From positions 1-7,191 of the forward strand of contig JAEZXF010000071.1 in assembly GCA_023419995.1 (NCBI GenBank): 7,191 nt of DNA. Direction: 5' to 3'. Position numbers and translations under genes: made by a program. Under the pieces are notes generated by a model that ran no database searches, was not told the origin of the DNA, and saw nothing but the letters and a program-made list of their open reading frames with translations. This document shows positions 1 to 5,729 of this stretch, piece after piece. Positions within the stretch are counted from its first letter, which is position 1. Every line of letters starts with the position of its first letter. This stretch comes from Pseudomonadota bacterium (GTDB taxonomy: Bacteria > Pseudomonadota > Alphaproteobacteria > Rhizobiales > Rhizobiaceae).

Positions 1-233
1 ATCGAGACCGGCCTGGTCCCGCGCTCGCCGGCGTCGGTGCCCGCGCCGCGCTGCGGAATGTGGAGCCCGGTGACGAGCTTCATCAGCGTGGACTTGCCGC
101 AGCCCGACGGGCCGACCACGGCGGCGAACTCGCCGGTGCCCACCGTGAGCGAGAGGCCCTCGACCGCGAGCAGGCCTTCGGGCCCGCCATAGCGCATGTC
201 GACGTCCTCGATGGTGACGAGAGGGCGCGTCAT
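1..233 (-). CDS. ABC transporter ATP-binding protein, NitT/TauT type (5' part only)
   Basis: This is the N-terminal 77 residues of a cytoplasmic ATPase that would power import of the ligand caught by the neighbouring binding protein; the gene continues past the left edge. It starts MTRPLVTIEDV. A complete Walker A motif, GPSGCGKST, lies at residues 41-49, followed by LMKLVTGL as in nitrate/sulfonate/taurine-type ATPases. The ATG at 233-231 is chosen because GGAG (complement of 239-242) sits 5 nt upstream. Walker B, the signature and the H-loop are outside the window, so activity cannot be judged. Residues 62-76 (about RGAGTDAGERGTRPV) fall where family members usually have a short hydrophobic strand (G-x-V-x-V-x-G), and this stretch is unusually glycine-rich. 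The gene follows the binding-protein gene on the same strand after 82 nt and is probably in its operon. The family is confident; the transported substrate is not known. Confidence 0.9.
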   Translation of the reverse strand, partial: MTRPLVTIEDVDMRYGGPEGLLAVEGLSLTVGTGEFAAVVGPSGCGKSTLMKLVTGLHIPQRGAGTDAGERGTRPVS

Positions 234-238
234 CTGTT

Positions 239-242
239 CTCC
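239..242 (-). promoter_or_regulatory. Ribosome binding site of the ABC ATPase gene
   Basis: The minus strand reads GGAG, then 5 nt (AACAG), then ATG at 233-231. This supports the chosen start and shows that the ATPase has its own translation signal despite the hairpin just upstream. Confidence 0.7.
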
Positions 243-263
243 GTCCGCTTCCCGGTATCGTGT

Positions 264-297
264 GCGGGAGCCGGCGCTTCCCCGCGCCGGCTCCCGC
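264..297 (-). other. Perfect 14-bp intercistronic hairpin between binding protein and ATPase genes
   Basis: The arms 264-277 (GCGGGAGCCGGCGC) and 284-297 (GCGCCGGCTCCCGC) are exact reverse complements around a 6-nt loop. The structure fills most of the 82-nt gap between the binding-protein stop (316) and the ATPase start (233). No T-run follows on the minus strand (the next bases are ACACGATACC), so it does not look like a simple intrinsic terminator. In several importer operons such hairpins protect the upstream binding-protein mRNA from 3' decay or partly reduce read-through, giving more binding protein than membrane parts. That role is inferred from position here. Confidence 0.75.
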
Positions 298-315
298 GTT
301 CCCCTCGACCGGAGG

Positions 316-1350
316 TCAGGGAAGCAGCCGCTCTTCCTTCGGCGGCAGGTAGGAGGCGTCGAACACGTCGCCCGGCCCGACCGCGCCCTTCAGCCCCATC
401 GACACCTTGAGGTACTCGATGGAGGCGGCGAGCTTGGTCTCGTCGATGCCGCCGAAGCCGTTCTCGACCACGTAGGGCGTCCTGATGTTGCGGGCGTTGG
501 CCATGTCGAGGCGCTCGCGCTCGATCGCGGCGTCGAGCACCTCGTTGCGCTTCATCACCGCCGCGACGCCGGCGTCGGGATCGGCGACCGCGTCGGCGAA
601 GCCCTTGGCGAGCGCCTTGAGGAAGCCCTTCACCGCGTCCGGGTTCTGGGCCGCGAAGTCGGTGTTGACCATGATGGAGTTGCCGTAGAGGTCGAGCCCG
701 TTCTCGGCCATCATAATGGTCGAGATGTCGTCGCCGTCGATGCCCTGCGCCTTGAGGTTGAGCACCGAGGAGAAGGCGAAGCCGAAGATGCCGTCGACCT
801 GGCCCTGCGCCAGCATCGGCTCGCGCACCGGGAAGCCGACGCTCTCGATCGTCACCTTGCTCTCGTCGATGCCGGCCGCCTGCACGAACGCCTTCCACTG
901 CGCGAAGGCTCCATCGGGAGGAGGAGCGCCGAGCTTCCTGCCCTCGACCGACTTCGGGTCCTCGGTGACGCCGAGCGACTTGCGGCCGATGATCGCGAAG
1001 GGCGGCCGCTCGTAGACGACCATCACCGCGCGCACCTTCTGCGCCGGGTCCTCGTCGAGGAACTTGATCAGCGAGTTGATGTCGCCGAAGCCGAGCTGAT
1101 AGGTGCCGGTGGCCACGCGCGGGATGGCCTCGACCGAGCCCGCGCCGGAGTCGATCGTGACGTTGAGGCCCTCGGCCGCGAAGTGCCCGTTGTCGATGGC
1201 GAGGAAGAAGCCGGCGGCCGGCCCCTCGAACTTCCAGTCGAGCGTGAACTTGATGTCGGTCTGCGCCGCGGCCGGAGCGGACGAGCCGGCAAACATCGTG
1301 CCCGCCATCAGGCCCGCCGCCACGAAGGAGAAAACTCTGCGCGAAATCAT
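316..1350 (-). CDS. ABC transporter periplasmic substrate-binding protein, NMT1/THI5-like (NitT/TauT family)
   Basis: This is a 344-residue exported binding protein that should capture a small organic solute in the periplasm and hand it to the importer. The N-terminus MISRRVFSFVAAG is followed by a hydrophobic stretch and an Ala-rich APAAAQ end near residue 30, which is a signal peptide; the SRRxF motif suggests possible Tat export. The mature part begins with LDWKFEGPAAGFFLAID, followed by an EGLNV strand, the usual opening of NMT1/SsuA-like proteins. A GVTEDPKSVEGRKLGAP segment and VGFPVREPMLAQGQVDGI match the hinge and second lobe. The ATG at 1350-1348 is preferred because it places the RR motif at residues 4-5; GGGAG lies 11 nt upstream. 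An in-frame ATG at 1386-1384 has a better spaced GGGAG (8 nt) and would add 12 residues. The ligand cannot be read from the sequence; a pyrimidine, sulfonate or carboxylate are all possible in this family. Confidence 0.9.
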   Translation of the reverse strand: MISRRVFSFVAAGLMAGTMFAGSSAPAAAQTDIKFTLDWKFEGPAAGFFLAIDNGHFAAEGLNVTIDSGAGSVEAIPRVATGTYQLGFGDINSLIKFLDEDPAQKVRAVMVVYERPPFAIIGRKSLGVTEDPKSVEGRKLGAPPPDGAFAQWKAFVQAAGIDESKVTIESVGFPVREPMLAQGQVDGIFGFAFSSVLNLKAQGIDGDDISTIMMAENGLDLYGNSIMVNTDFAAQNPDAVKGFLKALAKGFADAVADPDAGVAAVMKRNEVLDAAIERERLDMANARNIRTPYVVENGFGGIDETKLAASIEYLKVSMGLKGAVGPGDVFDASYLPPKEERLLP

Positions 1351-1571
1351 GGATGAAGATACTCCCAGCCGGTTTCCTGAGGGCATCAAACCGGCTCCCG
1401 CAAGCTATTGCAAGCGGTAATCTGCCCAAGCGATCGGCAAATTGTTGCAGTGCACAAAATTTAGACAAAGTGCACGCTGCCGTACCCGGCCACGCTTGCC
1501 GAAAAGGCAGCGCCGCCCGCTTGACCGGCGCGCCGTTTCGGCTTCACCTCGGGCAAAGTGGAGATGATGCC
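1351..1571. promoter_or_regulatory. Divergent intergenic control region with paired GTGCAC palindromes
   Basis: These 221 nt separate the binding-protein gene (leftward) from the hydrolase gene (rightward) and must hold both promoters. The middle, about 1436-1470, is clearly more AT-rich than the rest of the window. GTGCAC, itself a palindrome, occurs at 1450-1455 and 1470-1475 with centres 20 bp apart, about two helical turns. The inverted repeat GCAA-ATTG-TTGC lies at 1437-1448, and CAAGC recurs at 1401-1405, 1411-1415 and about 1428-1432. No convincing -35/-10 pair was found on either strand. The layout fits a shared operator for a regulator encoded elsewhere, which is inference. Confidence 0.45.
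1560..1563 (+). promoter_or_regulatory. Ribosome binding site that decides a GTG start
   Basis: GGAG at 1560-1563 lies 8 nt before GTG at 1572. The two ATGs inside the spacer (1564 and 1567) are out of frame with the hydrolase. The open frame continues upstream to 1353, but residues encoded there resemble no family sequence, so translation very likely begins at this GTG. Confidence 0.75.
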
Positions 1572-2525
1572 GTGCCCTTCGACAGCCAACGACAGATCGC
1601 CTCGCCGACGGGCGCCGCGCTCAACCTCTACACCGCCCGGCCGGCGGGCGCGCCGCGCGGCGTGGTGCAGGTCAACCACGGCCTTGCCGAGCTTGCCGCG
1701 CGCTACGCGCGCTTCGCGCGGCTGCTCGCGGCGCACGGCTTCGCCGTCTACGCCCACGACCACCGCGGCCACGGCTTCACCACCGCGCCGGACGCGCCGC
1801 TGGGCTCGTTCGGGCCGCAGCCCGCGGCGGCCAACGTCGTCGCCGACGTCGCCGCCGTGCACGACCTGATCGCGGAGGAGGAGCCGGGCGTGCCGGTCAT
1901 CGTCTTCGGCCACTCGATGGGTGCGCTGATCGCGCTCAACTTCGTGCTGAAGCATCATCACCGCATCGCCGGCGCGGCGATCTGGAACGGCAACTTCTCG
2001 GCCGGCCTGCTCGGCCGGCTGGCGCAGGCGGTGCTAGCGTGGGAGACGTTCCGTCTCGGCTCGGACGTGCCGTCGCGCCTCCTGCCGCAGCTCACCTTCC
2101 GCGACTGGGCGAGGAAGGTGACGGACGGCCAAACGCCGTTCGACTGGCTGTCGCGCGACCAGGCGGAGGTCGACGCCTACGTCGCCGACCCGCTGTGCGG
2201 CTTCGACGCCTCGGTCGGCATGTGGAAGGGCGTCTTCGACCTGATCTTCGCCGGCGCCGACGACCGCAGCCTCGCCGGCGTGCCGCGCACCCTGCCGTTC
2301 AACGTCGTCGGCGGCGCGAAGGACCCTGCGACCGGCTTCGGCAAGGCGACGGAGCATCTCGCGGCCCGCCTGCGGGCGCTGGGCTTTTCGAATCTCGTTT
2401 CAAAGGTTTACGCGCAGACACGGCACGAATCCCTCAACGAGTTGAATCGCGATCTCATCATGCAGGAGTTCGCGCAGTGGGCGGAAGGCGTCGTTGCCGG
2501 AGGAGGTCATGACGGCGGCGCATGA
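1572..2525 (+). CDS. Alpha/beta hydrolase, monoacylglycerol-lipase/lysophospholipase-like
   Basis: This is a 317-residue serine hydrolase of the Hydrolase_4 type, probably cytoplasmic as no signal peptide is seen. It starts (M)PFDSQRQIASPTGA. The oxyanion-side motif VNHGLAE is at residues 34-40, HRGHG at 64-68, and the nucleophile elbow GHSMG at 113-117 with Ser115. The likely triad partners are Asp251 (GGAKDP) and His285 (TRHES), so the catalytic set appears complete. The family motif HGxxEHxxRY here reads HGLAELAARY: the second His is replaced by Leu (residue 41). Between the elbow and the acid there is a cap region of about 100 residues. The family cleaves esters of glycerol, phospholipids and other small alcohols; the substrate here is unknown. 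It is the first gene of the rightward cluster, 81 nt before the CoA transferase, so it could free a carboxylic acid for that enzyme. A longer start at 1353 was set aside. Confidence 0.88.
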   Translation: MPFDSQRQIASPTGAALNLYTARPAGAPRGVVQVNHGLAELAARYARFARLLAAHGFAVYAHDHRGHGFTTAPDAPLGSFGPQPAAANVVADVAAVHDLIAEEEPGVPVIVFGHSMGALIALNFVLKHHHRIAGAAIWNGNFSAGLLGRLAQAVLAWETFRLGSDVPSRLLPQLTFRDWARKVTDGQTPFDWLSRDQAEVDAYVADPLCGFDASVGMWKGVFDLIFAGADDRSLAGVPRTLPFNVVGGAKDPATGFGKATEHLAARLRALGFSNLVSKVYAQTRHESLNELNRDLIMQEFAQWAEGVVAGGGHDGGA

Positions 2526-2590
2526 CCCCATGCCGAGAATTCGGATACCCTGCCGCCCGGCGATCTGGTAGGCCTCTGGCACGCTGAAAC

Positions 2591-2595
2591 GGAGG
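2591..2595 (+). promoter_or_regulatory. Ribosome binding site of the CoA transferase gene
   Basis: GGAGG lies 11 nt before the ATG at 2607. Part of it (GAGGC, 2592-2596) can pair with GCCTC at 2572-2576, but the stem is only 5 bp with a 15-nt loop, so masking of the site is doubtful. Confidence 0.6.
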
Positions 2596-2606
2596 CTGCC
2601 GCAGCC

Positions 2607-3797
2607 ATGGCCGAAGCGCCGCTCGCCCAAGCCCCCCTCAAGGGCATACGCGTCATCGAGCTTGCCCGCATCCTGGCCGGTCCGTGGGCCGGGCAACTGC
2701 TCGCCGACCTCGGCGCGGACGTCATCAAGGTCGAGAGCCCGGACGGCGGCGACGACACCCGCAAGTGGGGGCCGCCCTTCGTCATGAGCCACGACGGCGA
2801 GAACCTGTCCGCCGCCTATTACCATTCCTGCAACCGCGGCAAGCGCTCGATCGCGCTCGACTTCTCGACGCCGGAGGGGGCGCAGACCGTGCGCCGCCTC
2901 GTCGCCTCCGCCGACGTGCTGATCGAGAACTTCAAACTCGGCGGGCTGAAGAAGCACGGGCTCGACTACGAGAGCCTGCGCGCGATCAACCCGCGCCTCG
3001 TCTACTGCTCGATCACCGGCTTCGGCCAGGACGGCCCCTATGCGCCGCGGGCCGGCTACGACTTCATCATCCAGGGCATGAGCGGGCTGATGTCGATCAC
3101 CGGCGAGCCCGGCCGCGAGCCGCAGAAGGCCGGCGTCGCCGTCTCCGACATCTTCACCGGGCTCTATTCGGTGATCGCCATCCAGGCCGCGCTGCGCCAC
3201 GCGGAAGCCACCGGCGAGGGCCAGCACGTCGACATGGCGCTGTTCGATTCGCAGATCGCGGTGCTCGCCAACCAGAACCTGAACTATCTAGTCTCGGGCA
3301 CGCCGCCGGTGCAGATGGGTAACGCCCACATGAACATCGCGCCCTACGAGGTGGTGCCGGTCAGCGCCGGCCATATCATCCTCGCCGTCGGCAATGACGG
3401 CCAGTTCCAGCGCTTCTGCGCCGTCACCGGCATGAGCGCCGCCGCCGCCGACCCCGACTTCGCCACCAACGCGCTGCGGGTCAGGAACCGCGTCCGCCTG
3501 CGCGAGGAAGTCGTCGCCGTGACGCAGACCTGGGCGCGCGACGCGCTGCTGGCGGAGCTGGAGAAGGCGGCCGTGCCCGCCTCGCCGATCAACACCATCG
3601 GCCAGATGTTCGACGACCCGCAGACAGTGGCGCGCGGCATGCGCCTCGACCTCGACGACGGCCTCGGCAACACCCTTCCCTCCGTGCGCTCGCCCATGGT
3701 GATGAGCGCCACCCCGCTGACCTACGGGCGCCCCTCGCCGCGCCTCGGCCAGCACACGCAAGAAATCCTCGCAGAACTGGAGAAGAGCGGCAAATGA
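2607..3797 (+). CDS. Family III CoA transferase (CaiB/BaiF)
   Basis: This 396-residue enzyme should move CoA from an acyl-CoA donor to a carboxylic acid in the cytoplasm. It opens with LKGIRVIELARILAGPWAGQLLADLGADVIKVE (residues 11-43), the standard CaiB/BaiF N-terminus. KRSIALDFSTPEG follows near 79-91, VLIENFKLGGLKKHGLDYE near 104-122, and GFGQDGPYAPRAGYDFIIQGMSGLM near 138-162. The family's catalytic aspartate is Asp181 in GVAVSDIFTG, which aligns with Asp169 of formyl-CoA transferase. Length is normal for the family and nothing is missing. The ATG at 2607 is chosen for its GGAGG and for the family-typical spacing to the first strand. The stop codon overlaps the start of the ThDP-enzyme gene (ATGA, 3794-3797), so the two are translationally coupled. 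Families within CaiB/BaiF include formyl-, carnitinyl-, succinyl- and benzylsuccinyl-CoA transferases; which acid is used here is not visible. Confidence 0.93.
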   Translation: MAEAPLAQAPLKGIRVIELARILAGPWAGQLLADLGADVIKVESPDGGDDTRKWGPPFVMSHDGENLSAAYYHSCNRGKRSIALDFSTPEGAQTVRRLVASADVLIENFKLGGLKKHGLDYESLRAINPRLVYCSITGFGQDGPYAPRAGYDFIIQGMSGLMSITGEPGREPQKAGVAVSDIFTGLYSVIAIQAALRHAEATGEGQHVDMALFDSQIAVLANQNLNYLVSGTPPVQMGNAHMNIAPYEVVPVSAGHIILAVGNDGQFQRFCAVTGMSAAAADPDFATNALRVRNRVRLREEVVAVTQTWARDALLAELEKAAVPASPINTIGQMFDDPQTVARGMRLDLDDGLGNTLPSVRSPMVMSATPLTYGRPSPRLGQHTQEILAELEKSGK

Positions 3798-5443
3798 GAA
3801 CCGGCGGACAACTCATCGTCGACGCGCTCGAGGCCAACGGCGTCGACAGGCTCTATTGCGTGCCCGGCGAAAGCTACCTCGCCGTGCTCGACGCGCTTCA
3901 CGATTCCAAGATCGAGACCATCGTCTGCCGCCAGGAAGGCGGCGCGGCGATGATGGCCGACTGCTACGGCCGCCTCACCGGCAGGCCGGGCATCTGCTTC
4001 GTCACCCGTGGGCCGGGCGCCACCAACGCCTCGGCCGGCGTGCACATCGCCCGGCAGGATTCGATCCCGATGATCCTGTTCATCGGCCAGATCGGCCGCG
4101 GCATCAAGGAGCGCGAGGCGTTCCAGGAGGTCGACTACAAGGCGTTCTACGGCTCGATCGCCAAATGGGTGGTCGAGATCGACGACGCCGCGCGCGTGCC
4201 CGAGCTCGTCACCCGCGCCTTCGCCGTCGCCACCTCCGGCCGGCCTGGCCCGGTGGTGGTCTCGCTGCCCGAGGACATGCTGACCGACGAGGTCGAGGCG
4301 GTCGCCGCGCAGGCCGCCGTGCCAGTCGAGACGCACCCCGGCGACGGGGAGATGCAGGCGATCCAGGCGCTGCTCGAGAAGGCCGAGCGGCCGTTCGTCA
4401 TCCTCGGCGGCACCCGCTGGGGCGACGAGGCGGTGGCCGACATCCGCGCCGCAGCGGAAGCGTGGTCGCTGCCGGTCGGCTGCTCGTTCCGCCGCCAGAT
4501 GCTGTTCGACCATCTGCACCCGTCCTATGCCGGCGACGTCGGCATCGGCATCAACCCGCAGCTCTCGGCCTACGTCAGGCAGGCCGATCTGGTGCTGCTC
4601 GTCGGCGGCCGCTTCAGCGAGATGCCGTCCTCGGACTACACGCTGCTGAAAAGCCCCTACCCGGACCAGGCGCTGGTCCATGTCCACCCGGACCCGCAGG
4701 AGCTCGGCCGCGTCTACCGCCCGACCGTCGCGGTCAACGCCTCGCCCGCCAGCTTCGCCGCCGCGCTGCGCGCCACCGCACCGAAGGCGACGCCGGCCTG
4801 GGCGAACCGCACCGAGGAATTGCACCAGTCGTTCCTCAAATGGTCGACGCCGCCGGCGACCGGCCCCGGCAAGGTGCTGATGGGCCCGATCATGGAGCAT
4901 CTGGAAAAGGTGCTGCCGGAGGACGCCGTCATCTGCAACGGCGCCGGCAACTTCGCCACCTGGATGCACCGCTTCCACCGCTTCCGCCGCAACAACACCC
5001 AGGCCGCGCCGACCTCGGGCTCGATGGGCTACGGCCTGCCGGCCGGCGTCGCCGCCAAGCACCTGTTCCCCGGGCGCGAAGTGATCGTGTGGGCCGGCGA
5101 CGGCGACTTCATGATGCACGGGCAGGAATTCGCCACCGCCATCCAGTACGGGCTGCCGATCGTCGTCGTCATCCTCAACAACGGCATCTACGGCACCATC
5201 CGCATGCATCAGGAACGCGAGTATCCCGGCCGCGTCTCCGGCACGACGCTCAGGAATCCCGACTTCGCTGCGCTGGCCCGCGCCTATGGCGGCCACGGCG
5301 AGACGGTGACGGAGACGGCCGGGTTCGCCGCCGCCTTCGAGCGGGCGCGCACGAGTGGCATCCCCGCCATCGTCGAGATCAAGCTCGATCCCGAGGCGAT
5401 CACCCCGGCCCGCACGCTGACCGACATCCGCGAAGGCCGCTGA
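3794..5443 (+). CDS. Thiamine-diphosphate-dependent enzyme, acetolactate-synthase-like, unknown specificity
   Basis: This 549-residue protein has the three-domain layout of ThDP decarboxylases and ligases. The N-terminal PYR domain (about 1-165) starts MRTGGQLIVDALEANGVDRLYCVPGE and carries the catalytic Glu48 in CRQEGGAAMMADCYGRLTG, with GPGATNA at 73-79 and AFQEVDYKAF at 109-118. The middle domain is about 185-325. The C-terminal PP domain has GSMGYGLPAG (409-418) and the metal/diphosphate motif from GDG (435-437) to NN (462-463), then GIYGTIRMHQ. These fit acetolactate-synthase-like proteins of undefined function. The oxalyl-CoA decarboxylase active-site element with paired Tyr-Glu is not seen, and the C-terminus ends without the extra tail of sulfoacetaldehyde acetyltransferase. 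No small regulatory subunit gene is next to it, which argues against a biosynthetic acetolactate synthase. It overlaps the CoA transferase by 4 nt, so its substrate may be the acyl-CoA made there, or the acid itself. GGAG at 3779-3782 lies 11 nt before the start. Confidence 0.9.
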   Translation: MRTGGQLIVDALEANGVDRLYCVPGESYLAVLDALHDSKIETIVCRQEGGAAMMADCYGRLTGRPGICFVTRGPGATNASAGVHIARQDSIPMILFIGQIGRGIKEREAFQEVDYKAFYGSIAKWVVEIDDAARVPELVTRAFAVATSGRPGPVVVSLPEDMLTDEVEAVAAQAAVPVETHPGDGEMQAIQALLEKAERPFVILGGTRWGDEAVADIRAAAEAWSLPVGCSFRRQMLFDHLHPSYAGDVGIGINPQLSAYVRQADLVLLVGGRFSEMPSSDYTLLKSPYPDQALVHVHPDPQELGRVYRPTVAVNASPASFAAALRATAPKATPAWANRTEELHQSFLKWSTPPATGPGKVLMGPIMEHLEKVLPEDAVICNGAGNFATWMHRFHRFRRNNTQAAPTSGSMGYGLPAGVAAKHLFPGREVIVWAGDGDFMMHGQEFATAIQYGLPIVVVILNNGIYGTIRMHQEREYPGRVSGTTLRNPDFAALARAYGGHGETVTETAGFAAAFERARTSGIPAIVEIKLDPEAITPARTLTDIREGR

Positions 5444-5462
5444 GCGCGGCGACCCAGCAACA

Positions 5463-5514
5463 GGCGGCGCGCAGCCCACGCCGCCGCTTCCCCTTCGTCC
5501 CCACGAACGGGAAG
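5463..5514. repeat. Two adjacent hairpins after the ThDP-enzyme gene, the second RIME-like
   Basis: A 7-bp stem (GGCGGCG 5463-5469 with CGCCGCC 5479-5485) is followed at once by a 12-bp stem with one mismatch, arms 5487-5498 and 5503-5514, loop CCCC. The second hairpin, read on the minus strand, resembles the CTTCTCCCC...GGGGAGAAG palindrome at 6644-6669 and may be a decayed relative. Neither hairpin has a T-run on either side, so they are not classical terminators; they may stabilise the 3' end of the enzyme mRNA or be repeat debris. Confidence 0.5.
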
Positions 5515-5729
5515 AAGAGAGCCAGTCGCACGCCGTTACCCATTGCAAACCAGACGAACGGCAAGATTCCCGCCATCCGAAGGGTATTTCTTCGGGCATC
5601 GCAAAATTCTCCGCCCGCGCCTTGAACCGGCCCGCCCCAGTTCCCATGTAAAATCGCCTGCGGAAATCTCCGGATTCGGGCGACATGCGGCGTGGACGGC
5701 GCCGCATTTTCATAAGAGTGGGACACAAT
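5515..5729 (+). promoter_or_regulatory. Leader region of the TerC/YjbE gene, no riboswitch recognised
   Basis: This stretch should hold the promoter and leader of the membrane-protein gene. TTGAAC at 5622-5627 and TAAAAT at 5649-5654 are promoter-like words, but their 21-nt spacing is too long for a standard sigma-70 promoter. A nested hairpin spans 5654-5683 (TCGCC with GGCGA, inner CGGA with TCCG). A second hairpin with a T-run follows (see 5685-5710). YjbE-family genes are often preceded by the yybP-ykoY manganese riboswitch, but its GGGGAGUAG-type core is absent here. Confidence 0.35.
5685..5710 (+). terminator. Attenuator-like hairpin in the TerC/YjbE leader
   Basis: ATGCGGCG (5685-5692) and CGCCGCAT (5700-5707) form a perfect 8-bp stem with a 7-nt loop, and TTTTC follows within and after the 3' arm (5707-5711). 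This is the form of a weak intrinsic terminator, and it lies only 19 nt before the gene's ATG at 5730, a place where a terminator makes sense only as an attenuator. No competing antiterminator was identified with certainty. Confidence 0.45.

Noticed and set aside
196..1356. Plus-strand open frame of 386 codons opposite the binding-protein gene
   Set aside because: The product is His/Asp/Arg/Val-rich shadow sequence, while the minus strand gives a clean signal peptide and a recognised binding-protein fold.
1353..1571. N-terminal extension of the hydrolase to an ATG at 1353
   Set aside because: The added 73 residues are unlike any hydrolase, cover the divergent promoter region, and GTG 1572 has a well-spaced GGAG.
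2572..2596. Hairpin masking the ribosome binding site of the CoA transferase
   Set aside because: The stem is only 5 bp with a 15-nt loop, which is expected often by chance in DNA of this composition.
3794..5443. Assignment of the ThDP enzyme as oxalyl-CoA decarboxylase or sulfoacetaldehyde acetyltransferase
   Set aside because: The active-site surroundings (AFQEVDYKAF, GSMGYGLPAG, NNGIYGTIRMHQ) are those of acetolactate-synthase-like proteins and differ from what is known for Oxc and Xsc.
5444..5729. yybP-ykoY manganese riboswitch before the YjbE-type gene
   Set aside because: The conserved GGGGAGUAG core and the matching second loop were not found on reading; a covariance search would settle it.
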